A DNA stretch of 64,000 nt from Poa pratensis (Eukaryota; Streptophyta; Magnoliopsida; Poales; Poaceae). A program made the position numbers and the translations under genes. The notes below the pieces were generated by a model. That model saw only the letters and a program-made list of their open reading frames with translations. It was not told the DNA's origin and made no database searches. This document shows positions 46,255 to 56,799 of this stretch, one piece after another. How positions within the stretch are numbered: the stretch's first letter is position 1; the number at the start of each line of letters is the position of its first letter. Location of the stretch: positions 42,902,748 through 42,966,747 of the forward strand of contig CAMZMU010000107.1 of NCBI GenBank assembly GCA_947311845.1. Reading direction: 5' to 3'.

Positions 46255-47690
46255 CTCAAAGGCGACAATCATCACGTGATCGTCAAAGAGCTCGTCGACA
46301 AATTTTAACTCTCAAAGAGAGGCAAGAGCTTAATGCCCGTAGACGCTCAAATAGACGAGTGCTAACAACTACCGAGCGACAGCGGAGAATGCACGTCGAA
46401 GAGTTAGCAGGCAAAATTTAACAACTGAGCAATCAGAAGCCATCAATACAAATCAAAGAGCACGCAGATAGAGAATAACTGATGAAGAGAGGCAGGCAAT
46501 GCTGACTCGACGCAATGAAAATTACGCAGCTAGGCGGGACACCCCATGCGCTGCATCCATTGCTATACCACGCCCAGATGCAGCTGCCAACCCATCAGTG
46601 AGCTCACAGCCATCACCCATCGAAGCTACTTCACCTCACACCTCCCCTTCAACGAGCACACCGCATATACCATCGGGACCGACGGTAACTCACCCATCTT
46701 TACTCCCTAATATGCTGAAACATGGAATTTCAATGATACCTCTCTTTTGATAGCGGTTCAAAAATTAACAGCTCTACCATGTTTCAGGAGATATGGATGC
46801 CTTCCTTGGCGGCATCATGATGAAAGTGTTGTCTCTGGCAACCTCACGGACGAGGAGTACTACAGCTTTGCCGAAGAAGGTACGTCTGCTAGCCTGCCAC
46901 CTCCCCTCTCTACTACGCGTTAATATGAAGATCCTCATGTGACACTCAGTGTCTGAAGGTTCCGACGCTGAAGAGGAAGATGTCGATGAACAGACAGACT
47001 TGTCCGGCATGGGCTCTATTGATCCTTTCGACTTTGTGTACTCGAACCTCCCAGAGAGCACGAATATCTTGCAGAAAGTACTGAATTGCAGACACTGTAA
47101 GGCCAAGAGGTTTGAGTATGAGAACCCAGGTTTCTGCTGCCTAAATGACCAGGTCAAGATGCATGAACCAGAACCTATCCCGGAGGTGATGAAGTTATTC
47201 TAGCACGGATGCGGAATCGAGACATTTTTGTGAGAACATTCGATACTTCAACGGCACTTCTCCTTCACAACCCTTGGCGTCAACCTCGACACTAGCTGCA
47301 CGAACATGAGCTCGGGGGTTTACACATTTAAGGCCTGCGGCACGATGTACCACAACGCATTCGTTTGGGCCAGGGTCTCGTCCGGAACATCTGCAGTTAT
47401 ACTTTTACGATGACGATCCCACCCTAGCCCATCGCAAGGAAGCCACCAAGCAACTGGACCAAGAGGTCATCCGGAAAGTGGTGAACATCATGAGAGGAAA
47501 CCCCTACTCCGACCAGTTTAGGAGTTTGGGTGCCCACAGGGACGACCTCCAGGATTACGGATAGAACTCAACACTGACAAGAAGCTAGACCAACGGAGAT
47601 ACAACACACCAGTCTCGTCCGAGGTGGCTGCCATCTGGGTTGAGGGCAATGACCTGGCAAACATGTTTCCTTATGTTGATATATAAAGTG
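46255..47690 (+). pseudogene. Helitron Rep-helicase N-terminal region, decayed
   Basis: About 46255-46560 encodes the Arg/Glu-rich N-terminal repeats (RQRARRQILTLKERQELNARRRSN, then LTRRNENYAARRDTPCAASIA). 46949-47203 encodes LPESTNILQKVLNCRHCKAKRFEYENPGFCCLNDQVKMHEPEPIPEVMKLF, the zinc-binding segment before the Helitron_like_N domain. Shifted pieces around 47210-47690 continue with FSFTTLGVNLDTSC, GVYTFKACGTMYH and LRIELNTDKKLDQRRYNTPVSSEVAAIWVEGND. Frameshifts and stops separate the pieces, and the helicase half is missing. Full proteins nick DNA with a HUH endonuclease and drive rolling-circle transposition. Confidence 0.8.
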
Positions 47691-47937
47691 AGCCTTAATA
47701 TTTTTCTCGCATAGTTTCCTTATGTTGATATTTCTAGATGAAATCCTTACGCTACATTTGGTAAACTTGTAGGTCATCTTGCGGATTATTCATGTTGAAC
47801 TTTATGGAATATTGGACAGGAGATATGCTTTCTGACCATGTCACCCAAGTATTTTTTTTTTGCCCGTGCGTCCAAATGGTAGTAGGTTTCATCTTGAATT
47901 GTTATCTTACGAGAGTAACTTTTCTTACTACCTTGCA

Positions 47938-49469
47938 GAAGGATATGAAAGAATTTCGAAAAAAGTTAGTTGCCATATTGTACGAGTCGGAACTAAATAA
48001 GTTAAGAGTAGTCGATCTACAAACAACCAGGCGATGAAATAAAGGCATCTGATTCTGATATTGAAGAGTTGTCCAGTCAAAGCGGCTAGACTCAGATGTT
48101 GTAGCCAAAGAAGGATGTACCCTTACCAGATCCATGTTGTCCACCAACCCACATGATTTAGTTGATGAGATCGTCAGATACATCTTGTCCATTGATGATG
48201 CAAAGTGTTTGGAATAAGTACCATATATTATGAAAAAGATTACGTGCAATGCGTTTTTATAATATCATCATTCTTACCGACTGTTTTGCAGGAAAGAATG
48301 GGTGCGGAGCTCAAAACCATATCCACTGGGATTGAGATTGAAACAATTCAGGGCATTCTAGCGTCGGACCAGCCTATGGACAAGGACTGCTTCAACATGG
48401 CCGTGCTTACAGTGGCATGCGACGATATACATTATTGATAGAGCCTCCTGTGCACAACATGGACTTAAGATTTTGTGTAAGCTATTATATTCACATGTAA
48501 TTATTATCATCGTCATGTTTCTAAACCTCGTGTATTGATGCAGTCGGCGTTATTCGATGGCACAAAACATCCAAAGTGGCGTGTAAAGCCAGACATTACA
48601 AACTTGGCGACATTTTTGCACGGCTGGCCTGATATTAACATTGATATCTCATCGTGTCATAAGGTAAGTTTTATTTTCCTTTTGCCAATCATGTTATGAT
48701 TTATGTTTTTCTAATACTTGCCACTTGCAGATTTTGTTGCCATATGCATTCCTAGGCCACTTCATGTTGTTCTTCATCGACAAACATAAATGCCGTGTAT
48801 CCATTTTAGACCCTATTATTGAACCGCTATCAAAAGAGAGGTATCAATTGAAATTTTAGAGGTATGCAATCTACCTAAAGGAAGCACTCGAAATAGCACA
48901 ACCCGGCTGGAATTCAGATATATATTTCTGGCCACGTGGTTATCCAAATGTATTCCAAGAAGCCATGACAGGTGATTTGTTTAAAAATCATTATAAATTT
49001 CGTTATTTTTATCCTGTTGTTCAGGATAATGAAAGTGCATTGATCTGCAGGAACTTGTCAGGTTACTTAGTTTTTAGTTTCATGCTCTCATGGGATGGTG
49101 AAAGTTGGTCCATCCAATTTGTACCGTGAGTATTTTCTATTGTGCATTCTTACAACAAACATGAATCTTTTAGGCAATTAACAACATATATTTATACTCC
49201 TCGTGCAGGATGGTTATGAGATGAGGAAAAGGTTTTTGTTGTATCTTCTCAAGTATCATGCAAATGAAGTCGAAGACAACATTCCCGATGTTGTACGAGA
49301 ATATCTCAAGCGTTCAATAGATACCAGATTTGGCAACATAGGCGATGATTCAAATCGTTCCTACTTTTGTACACATGACGTAAAAAATATAAGTCTGGAT
49401 TTTAGCTTGTTGAATTACGATGTGCTATCTTATCTATGTACATTAATTTTTACATTTATTCAATGTTAA
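47938..49469 (+). pseudogene. Ulp1/C48-protease-like transposon or captured gene, multi-exon fragment
   Basis: Several exons with GT-AG borders can be chained. 48292 onward encodes ERMGAELKTISTGIEIETIQGILASDQPMDKDCFNMAV, followed by an in-frame stop near 48436. 48543-48663 encodes SALFDGTKHPKWRVKPDITNLATFLHGWPDI. 48731-48840 encodes ILLPYAFLGHFMLFFIDKHKCRVSILDPIIEP, with His and Asp as in C48 cysteine peptidases. About 49050-49125 encodes NLSGYLVFSFMLSWDGESW, and 49209-49469 encodes DGYEMRKRFLLYLLKYHANEVEDNIPDVVREYL. The position expected for the catalytic Cys (N-x-C-G) reads N-L-S-G. Stops and the missing Cys suggest a dead copy carried by the Helitron. Confidence 0.6.
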
Positions 49470-49479
49470 ATTGTGTGAA

Positions 49480-49516
49480 AAAAATTACCAGTTGCAACGC
49501 ACGGGCATTCAACTAG
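49480..49516 (+). mobile_element. Helitron 3' terminus
   Basis: AGTTGCAACGCACGGGC (a partly decayed stem-loop) is followed by ATTCAACTAG, with CTAG at 49513-49516 and a T flank. It closes the Helitron that carries the Rep and C48-like fragments. Its 5' end was not located, but probably lies to the right of 45650. Confidence 0.75.
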
Positions 49517-49844
49517 TGAATCTGATGGCGTACATTATTATTCAAAATCGAGTATTTAATTTGGAGAGAGGCATTACCCAACTACTTATCCTCCCAAGAC
49601 CTCACCTGCAAGCCGTCCTTGATATTAAAGTCCCAAAGTGGAAGAAGTATTTTTTTTCATCGCCATTATGTCGGCCCAAAAATGGGAGTCCCCAACTTCC
49701 CCTAGACCGATGATAGCAGCTTTGAACCAACATAGTTTCTTTTCAGAAGGTTTTGCCCTACCCCATCATCAGCGAGACGTTTTACCCAGGGACAATTTAG
49801 TATTGATTCGGCATACTTATTGACGGTGTTCTACTCACAGATCA
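49517..49844. other. Short unassigned spacer
   Basis: No family or repeat recognised between the Helitron end and duplication block 3. Confidence 0.4.
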
Positions 49845-50275
49845 TACTGGTGTTCTACCCACGGACGTACTAACGTACACAACCTACATTGTACTGAAGT
49901 ATTGATTAGTAAGACAATATCGTGAGCATAACATAACTCCACTACTTTGCCTTATGTGATACTCTTCCTATACAAATGACGACAATAGGTAAAATATGTT
50001 TTAATTCAAAAATAATGTCATTAATTTTATATCACATTAGTGGCGCACTAGTAATGTGGCAATTATTGAGTACTACTAGATCATTGTCCTAACCGCACTA
50101 ACAAAGATCGTTGTCCTAACCAATCAAATAGCTACAGGAAATGCCAACAGGGTGGAACACGGTACCGTTAGTCGTGTTTCCAAAAGCATATATCAAAATC
50201 TAACTTTTCAAACCGTTAGCAGTAGTCATTGGTGATAGCATAACATTTCTGTTTTTTTAAATCATCACTGGTGAG
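49845..50275 (+). repeat. Segmental duplication block 3, copy A (partner 56800-57200)
   Basis: Shared strings in order: ATGTGATACTC.TCCTATAC, CTAGATCATTGTCCTAAC, AGCTACAGGAAATGCCAACAG, CACGGTACCGTTAG and GTTAGCAGTAGTCATTGGTGATAGC, then AAATCATCACTGGTGAGA. The partner lies just upstream of KTN80, so this is a second copy of KTN80-proximal DNA. Confidence 0.9.
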
Positions 50276-50853
50276 ATTTTTTTTTAGATTCATAGGGTAA
50301 TCCGAGGTTCCATTTAGAGAAACGAAACCTTCATACAGCCACCAGTCTTTGTTGGTCTCCCAAAAAGGGTGTGAGCCAAGTAAAAGCAATAATGGTAAAC
50401 TACCAAACTAGAGCAGATCCAACCTACACTATGCCATACAGGCACATAGATAAGTCATTGTCCAACACGCTGGGACTTTTCCGAAGACAACCGCAAGCTG
50501 CAAAGCTGCCAGCCTTGCCAAAGCCCAAAATACCAGCAGAGATACCCAAAACCTAAACTACCAGCATATAGCTTCTCTCTTCTTTGTCCCTGGCGCACTC
50601 GAGGTAGAAGGGCAGAGCTGAGCAGGAAGTCCCCTATCTAGTCACCACATGGATAGCATCGTCTTCCTTCGGATGATCATGCAAGTAAGCCAGGGAAGCA
50701 CGACCACCATGAGAAGCTCCTTTTACTGCCATCAGCCAGGTTGAAACCCAACCAAAGTTAGTGCACCTTGTCACCCCACGGTCGTCAGTGGACTTCTTAG
50801 CTTCCGGACCAGCGGAGCCATGAAAAGCTCTACTTTTCCTCCCGCCATCTGTA
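50276..50853. other. Unassigned DNA left of the MITE
   Basis: No convincing coding frame. It may belong to the LINE remnant on the right (its 3' UTR on the minus strand), because the MITE splits it from the ORF2 fragment. Confidence 0.35.
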
Positions 50854-50976
50854 CTCCCTCCGTTCCAAATTACTTGATTCACATTTGTCAAAACATGGAT
50901 GTATCTAGACACTAAACAAGTACAGATACATCCGTATTTACACAAATGCAAGTCAACTAATTTGGAACGGAGGGAG
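50854..50976. mobile_element. Stowaway MITE, 123 bp
   Basis: CTCCCTCCGTTCCAAATTA at the left and its complement TAATTTGGAACGGAGGGAG (one mismatch) at the right. TA duplications lie at 50852-50853 and 50977-50978. Confidence 0.95.
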
Positions 50977-50982
50977 TACCTT

Positions 50983-51757
50983 CTAGTTTCTTAGGTAGCT
51001 TTCGACCAAACTCCACACCTGTTTCATATTGATCCAAGTAGTTCGGTTAAACACTAGGCTATTTCTAGAATTACAAAGCCCCCAAAGAACTGTAGAAGTC
51101 ACTACATTAAAATGCAGGAAACACTTGTTCCACAACCATCTAGAAGCAATGTTTTTCAAAACTACTGACACTAATATCAAATATTTCTACAATATTATCC
51201 AAGAGGAGTCTGGCAACCAAGCGTTCAAAAAATAAATGGCTAACTGTTCTATTTCCTTACAGAAATTACATTCTAAAGGTTTTGGGATCCCTCTCCTCCT
51301 GAGGTTATCCCTGGTCATAATTTTGTTATGGAAAAAAGCCACGGAAACACATGAATTCGAGGTGGAATCTTCAGGTCCCAAATCACACGTAGATAAACAG
51401 AGGCAATCCCTCTAAAGTTAACTAGAGAGTACATAGATTTAGTTGAGTACACACCATTAGACTCATATATGGTCTTCATCCCCACTAAAACTAATGCTTT
51501 TAGCTATTTTAACTAGCTCCAACCACTGTACTACCATCTCTGGGGGTGAAAGTTCTCCTGAGATCACATTTCAGTTGAGATCCATCCCACAAATCTGCAA
51601 TGGTTTTAGTTTGTTGATTTGAGACATAACATAAATCCCAGAATTGGGTGGCAAGCGGTGAGGTACCAAACCAGATGTCTTCCCAAAACTTGATAGATTT
51701 ACCATTACCCACAAACCATCTATATCCTACTTTAACTGCTTGGGCCAATTGTTTTTA
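50983..51757 (-). pseudogene. LINE ORF2 C-terminal fragment with zinc-binding RT domain (zf-RVT)
   Basis: The minus strand encodes VKVGYRWFVGNGKSIKFWEDIWFG..PLATQF (51748 leftward), the segment after the reverse transcriptase in plant LINEs. It then encodes FFHNKIMTRDNLRRRGIPKPLECNFCKEIEQLAIYFLNAWLPDSSW, the zf-RVT block, and finally WLWNKCFLHFNVVTSTVLWGLCNSRNSLVFNRTTW. Frameshifts and stops separate the three pieces. The endonuclease and polymerase parts are absent. The fragment ends exactly where duplication copy B begins (51759). Confidence 0.85.
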
Positions 51758-51758
51758 G

Positions 51759-52145
51759 ACACATGGCAAATAAAAAATATGTATTTTATACTGAACTTTC
51801 ATACTCGTTTCCAACAAACTATAGTCCTAATGAGTATATTTTTGTTATATGGATGGCGTAGTTAACCCATAAGAATATTTCAGAATATTAAATATAGTGT
51901 TATTTGTTAAACAATTTTTATGTGTATCACTGCAAAAATTTATTGTGCTAAATTTAATTTGTGTGGTGTAGTAAAGATTTCCTTGGGCTACTTTTATGGT
52001 TTCCTAAATTATACAAATGTATTTGTGCGCATGTATGTTTGTTCGTGTATATATTTTTAATATCCTCAAATTTGTGATAGAAATCGCTAAAGCATACACT
52101 CCATCAAATATCTTTGTAATAATTATAGTGTATTATTTGATAAAC
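51759..52145 (+). repeat. Segmental duplication block 1, copy B
   Basis: Partner of 26911-27288, same orientation. It lies between the LINE fragment and block 2, so the left breakpoint of copy B is near 51758. Confidence 0.85.
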
Positions 52146-52188
52146 GCTTTGTAATAAAACCAAGTGCATTCAAGAGGTAGCAAATATC

Positions 52189-52259
52189 TGTGTAGTTTAA
52201 ACGCTTCAAGGCAGCAGAGAGCTCGTGCGTCAGTTACTAGTTTACTGGTGCTACTCGTG
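52189..52259 (+). repeat. Segmental duplication block 2, copy B, first part
   Basis: It starts TGTGTAGTTTAAACGCTTC and ends at the Mutator target CTACTCGTG. It continues at 54605-54817 and 55488-55790. Confidence 0.9.
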
Positions 52260-52397
52260 GCTAATTTTTTTTAATAATACATTTTTTAATTAAATTCGAA
52301 AAATATTACGCAAAATAACGAAATTTCAAAAATAATACGGCCTCGGCCAGGGCTGGGCCGATTAGAGCCTGTCGGCCAGAGCTGGGCCGATAAGGCC
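52260..52397 (+). repeat. Left TIR of the 2.3-kb Mutator-like element
   Basis: About 85 bp are AT-rich, then come GGCCTCGGCCAGGGCTGGGC and GTCGGCCAGAGCTGGGCCG motifs. Further degenerate copies of the motif extend to about 52515. Confidence 0.9.
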
Positions 52398-52739
52398 GTC
52401 GGCCGACGCCCGCGCGTGTCAGAGAAACTTATCGGTCAGGGCTAAGCCGACTAGACCATATCGGCCAAGACTGGGCCGATAGGGTGCTGTCGTCCTTAGC
52501 TGGGCCGATAAGGCGTTTTTCCTCCACTCCCCCTCCTTTTTTAAACACAAATGCATACAAATTATAGATAAAATGAAAGTCTAAATTTAAAACACAGATG
52601 GAGACTAATTACAGATGAAATTAAACTCTAAATTTAAAACACTGATCCACACATATTACAGATAAAAACATAGTCCAAATTTAAAACATTGATCCACATT
52701 TATTACAAATAAAAGCACAGTCCAAATTTAAAACATATC

Positions 52740-53861
52740 CTAGTTTCTTCCCCTTCCTCTTGGTCCTCGCCTGCCTCGCCCACGTGGAGCAGCTGCTCTA
52801 GTTGTTGGAGCAGCATTCGTAGGTGGGAATTTGGTACAATCAGTGTCCCTGTGACCAAAATCATTGCACAAGAAACATTGCACTGTTGGGCCTCCGGCTT
52901 CAGATTCATCCATACCATTTCTGATACGCTTGCACGGTCGTCTACCTCTACCAGGACACCCTGCTACCTCACATTCCATTGTCAGATATTTTTTACTCGA
53001 CACCTTGGTTTTGAATGTCTTGCAAGTCGACATTGCCCACTTAATGATTGCGTCTTGCAAATGTTGCTTGTCGGTATATAGAGCACCCGCAGCAACCTGG
53101 TTCTGATGGTATTCCCAGGCAGAATCATGACCATCGTTCACTGTCATTGACGACGAGAAATCATGACTCCATGACGCAGGATTTGGCACCACATGTTCGT
53201 CATCCGACTCGTCGGAATCATGCCCATAAGCACTACCACCATCTTCGTCTTCCTCTTCCATCATTTGTTGGAATACATCGTCTGTAGCTGCCTCAGCACC
53301 ATCTTCATCTCCCTCTTCCATCTGCTCTGCCTGACTATTTTGGCCAGATTCATAAGTACCACCTCCAACATCTCCCTCTTCCATCTGCTCTGCCTGACTA
53401 TTTTGGCCAGATTCATAACCACCACCTCCAACATCTCCCTGATTATAATCATGTCCAGAAAATTGCATCTCCTGACTACTCTGGCCAGGATCGTGCCCTC
53501 CCTCGCCTTCAGGCGGAATCACCTCCTTCGCGACAGGTATCAGTAAGGCATGAGGGGTACATCCCCTGCTTGCGCAGCCTTGCAACCATCGCACCATCTG
53601 AGAGGTCCGCTCTATCGGCCTCAAATAAAAAAACACCGGGGACCTTGTCTTCGTCCACAGTGCATGCACACCGACAGTGTCTGTTTGAGGATTAAGCCCT
53701 AAACACGCTGGCAACCAATCTTTCAGCTGACTTATAGACCATGTTTCTGGGTCACTCAGTTCCAACTCTGACCATCGAAACTCACCCAAATCAGCTCCAT
53801 GCTCATTTACCACAACTTTGCCAGGACCATAGTAAAACAAACATTTCACTAAATTACTCAT
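52740..53861 (-). CDS. MuDR-derived protein: DNA-binding domain fused to a zinc knuckle, no catalytic core
   Basis: Intact 373-codon frame with start ATG at 53861. Residues 1-115 form a conserved-looking N-terminal module (LVKCLFYYGPGKVVVNEHG, ISQLKDWLPACLGL, RPIERTSQMVRWLQGC). Residues ~120-235 are acidic, with a 21-residue tandem duplication (YESGQNSQAEQMEEGD twice). Residues ~256-305 match the MuDR N-terminal DNA-binding domain (ALYTDKQHLQDAIIKWAMSTCKTFKTKVSSKKYLTMECEVAGC). Residues 329-342 are a CCHC knuckle, CFLCNDFGHRDTDC, and the tail is RGRGRRGPRGRGR. A full MURA transposase has a DDE core and SWIM finger between these parts; here about 20 residues join them. It could bind TIRs without cutting, acting as a repressor, but that is inference. 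It is alternatively a decaying deletion derivative that is still open by youth. Confidence 0.85.
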   Translation of the reverse strand: MSNLVKCLFYYGPGKVVVNEHGADLGEFRWSELELSDPETWSISQLKDWLPACLGLNPQTDTVGVHALWTKTRSPVFFYLRPIERTSQMVRWLQGCASRGCTPHALLIPVAKEVIPPEGEGGHDPGQSSQEMQFSGHDYNQGDVGGGGYESGQNSQAEQMEEGDVGGGTYESGQNSQAEQMEEGDEDGAEAATDDVFQQMMEEEDEDGGSAYGHDSDESDDEHVVPNPASWSHDFSSSMTVNDGHDSAWEYHQNQVAAGALYTDKQHLQDAIIKWAMSTCKTFKTKVSSKKYLTMECEVAGCPGRGRRPCKRIRNGMDESEAGGPTVQCFLCNDFGHRDTDCTKFPPTNAAPTTRAAAPRGRGRRGPRGRGRN

Positions 53862-54455
53862 CTCAACAACCTAAAAATGTGACACCAATTAACTGTTATA
53901 ACCGGGAACAACTATATACTTAATATTACTAGCGCAACAGTAAACCCTAATTAGCCAGATAAACGCATACCCTTGAAGCGTGCCGATTCAATGGACCAGC
54001 ACCGTCACCACCACCGCTGCACCACCAGCAACACCACTGCACCACCACCACCACGCTGCACCACCACCACCCTACACGAACCTCCACCTAAACTCCATCA
54101 TTGCTCCAACCAAACAACACGAAATCACACAAAAACCTAACCCATCTGTATATCTGAGCTGCCTTAACTCTCTAACATTTCTAGGAGGAAGATTTGGTGG
54201 CTGGATGGACAGATCGCTGCTAAAACGCAGCAAGGAGCTGCTGGTTTTCGAGAGGAAGAAGAAAAGGAGAGAGAGGACGCGAGGAAGAAGATGTGGCCTG
54301 GATTGGCCTTATCCAGCACCCTATCGGCCCAGTACTGGCCGACAGGCCTGTCGGCTAAAAGTTGGCCGATTAGTACCCACCCGTGACGCGTGACGGCCTG
54401 TCGGACGCAGGCCTGGCCCACCATGCGACCATGTCGGCTTAGACAGAGCCGATAA

Positions 54456-54595
54456 GGCCTTATCGGCCCAGCTCTGGCCGACAGGCTCTAATCGGCCCAG
54501 CCCTGGCCGAGGCCGTATTATTTTTGAAATTTCGTTATTTTGCGTAATATTTTTTGAATTTAATTAAAAAAATGTATTATTAAAAAAAAATTAGC
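54456..54595 (-). repeat. Right TIR of the 2.3-kb Mutator-like element
   Basis: Inverted match of the left TIR. Additional TATCGGCCCAGTACTGGCCG-type motifs extend inward to about 54300. Confidence 0.9.
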
Positions 54596-54604
54596 CTACT
54601 CGTG

Positions 54605-54817
54605 AGCCACCAACAGGAAGCTCGTGATCTCCAGTGTGGTGTGGCAGTGTGTGTAATGATTTCTAATCACCTGGAAAGGTAAACCACGACAGTGCATCCG
54701 TGGATGGTGGCCGTCGATCGATTTGGACGATCATCGATCCAACCGTGTGCCGTTGTATTGTATAGTCTGAATGGATTGGAATCTGGAGTGGACCCGTCGA
54801 TCTAGGACAGCCTAATG
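54605..54817 (+). repeat. Segmental duplication block 2, copy B, middle part
   Basis: CACCAACAGGAAGCTCGTGATC to ATCTAGGACAGCCTAATG matches 30168-30400 in copy A. It is bounded by the Mutator and hAT insertions. Confidence 0.9.
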
Positions 54818-55479
54818 TAGGGATGGCACCCGCAGGGTATGGGTAAGGGTGGAGCCACCCCATACCCTTACCCGTCGACCACGATCTTACCCGTCACCCT
54901 TACCCATACCCGTCAACGGGTACAACTTTTTCCCATACCCGTCACCCGACAGGGTAGATGGGTACCCGCGGGTAAAAATACCCGCGTTTAAAACACGTAA
55001 AATTGAGCAGAAAATAGTCGTAAAAACAACACATAACTCATGCAGAAGAGTTATATTTCATTGTTTTGTTATATCAGGAGTCGAGACGTGATCACGTGAA
55101 TCAGATAGATTAGATATAATATTAGAAATAGCTAAATTATTGGTATAGTGAGGTAGTCACCGGATGGTGCGCCAAGCGCCATCCGCGGAGGGTTAGCGAG
55201 CAATCCCTGCCTATATCTTTGAATTACGATTGTAGCATCATGCATAGACCCTACTCATATATCCGTGCGTGAAAGTTTAAACTCACTTGTTAAATATTAT
55301 ATGGGTACATGGGTACGCGGGTATGGGTTATACGATCCCATATCCGTACCCTCTCTACCCGATGGGTATGATATTTTCCCATTTACGTACCCATGGGTAA
55401 TTTTTTATTCTATACCCTTACTTTAATAAGGTTTTTACCCGCAGGGTAAAAGGGTAATGGGTACCCATTGTCATCCCTA
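54818..55479. mobile_element. hAT-type non-autonomous element, 662 bp, 8-bp target duplication
   Basis: GCCTAATG lies at 54810-54817 and 55480-55487. The ends are TAGGGATGGCA and TGTCATCCCTA. Subterminal regions are packed with GGGTA/TACCC motifs (TACCCGTC, GGGTACCCGCGGG), typical of hAT transposase-binding arrays. There is no transposase. The empty site in copy A is GCCTACTGG near 30395. Confidence 0.95.
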
Positions 55480-55487
55480 GCCTAATG

Positions 55488-55790
55488 GCACTGGATCACG
55501 CATGTACTCCGTATGGTACATTGTTTTGTACCACGTGCGTCGTCGTCACGTACTCCCTCCGTTCCAATTTAATTGACTTGCTATGCACCACATGTGGATG
55601 TATCTAGACTTGTTACACATGAGAATAGTGTAGCCTCCAAGCATTTGGATCAACGTGGCAAGACAAGTGCATTTTGTTTCCCTGGAAAATCAGGTTGTGC
55701 GTCACTTTTCTGCCACAGGAAAATCAGGTTTCCGGAAAGGGGCCACTTTTAATTAATTAGTCTCAAGCGATGATGCAGCTAGGAAACTAA
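55488..55790 (+). repeat. Segmental duplication block 2, copy B, last part
   Basis: It holds GGATCACGCATGTAC and then CATTTTGTTTCCCTGGAAAATCAGG, the uninterrupted counterpart of the 9-kb Mutator target site (CATTTTGTT) in copy A. A half Stowaway copy (CTCCCTCCGTTCCAATTTAA) lies at about 55554-55620. Confidence 0.85.
55554..55620 (+). mobile_element. Truncated Stowaway MITE (left half only)
   Basis: It has CTCCCTCCGTTCCAATTTAA and GGATGTATCTAGAC, as in the complete copy at 50854, but no right terminus follows. Confidence 0.7.
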
Positions 55791-56799
55791 AACCGTACCA
55801 ACTTGTAATAATTAAGCAACAACCGGACATTGCAATTTTGGAAATCAATAGAGATGTCCATTCTCGCATCACCTACAACAACCGTGGAATATACTATGAG
55901 AAAACAACAAAAAAATCGAAATATGCTCGCAATTTATTTCAGCCGACTTCACAATTTTATTATCTATTATGTGCCTGCCTGGGCTGTGGTTTCCCCATAT
56001 CTTACCAGAGACGAGGCTACAACGCATACAAAGAGGCATCGGAGGGCGCTGAGTGGTTTAGAGCATCCGCAACCCTCCTTACCGTAACGCCTAAAGTATG
56101 GACATCCCCACTTTCCCCGAACCCCCTAGATGTAGGGGAAAAGAAGAGAGGAGGCCATCGCCCACTACTCCAACCCCCATAAAACCACTGTCGCCGCAAA
56201 CTCACTGGTGCTCGCCGGAGTTCGCCGGTGCCGCCCGTCGAGCCCCTCCGGAGTTTGTCGGCCGCCATCCGCTACAGAGAGAGAAAAATTAGGGAAATAA
56301 AAGTAGGAGATGGTTGAATCACATCGCAAGAAAACAAAACTCCCATAAGTAAGGTCCATGGGTGGGCATGCCTTAGGTTGGGTCATGTCGGAGATTTCAA
56401 TTGACTAATGGTGGGCATGCCTTAGGTTGGGCCATGCTACCAATTAAAAAAATAATTCAAATATTCCAAAAATTCTACCAAAAAAATGTGAATGTCCAAT
56501 GTGTCTATAACCTTCAACAATTTTAGGTCCAAAATTAAAATACACATTGACAAAACAAAACAATCTAGCATGAATAGTGACAAAAAAGATAAAAGTAAAA
56601 TTGACACTATTCTCACATGAATTTGTCTTTTTGGTTTCTCAATGTGCCTTTCGATTTTGGACCTGAATTTTTCGGAGGTTGAGACACATTCCTTTGTCAT
56701 CATTCACATTTGTTCGTAATATTTTTGAAACATTTAAAATTTACATTTTTGAATTGGTAACATGGTAGCACCTAGGGGGTCGGTAGCATGCTCCTTTCC
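55791..56799. other. Unassigned intergenic DNA between duplication blocks 2 and 3
   Basis: No recognised gene. A GC-richer segment (56050-56280) looks like transposon or gene debris. GTGGGCATGCCTTAGGTTGGG is repeated at 56362 and 56410. Confidence 0.4.

Larger units (their letters stand above)
52260..54595. mobile_element. Mutator-like element, 2336 bp, ~140-bp TIRs, 9-bp target duplication
   Basis: CTACTCGTG lies at 52251-52259 and 54596-54604. The element starts GCTAATTTTTTTTAATAATAC and ends in its near-perfect complement. The inverted repeats run 52260-52397 and 54456-54595, with only a few A/T-run differences, so the insertion looks young. The TIRs end in clustered TCGGCC/GGCCGAT motifs, which continue inward on both sides. 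Copy A near 30165 shows CTACTCGTG once with no insert. The element encodes one intact minus-strand protein. Confidence 0.95.
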
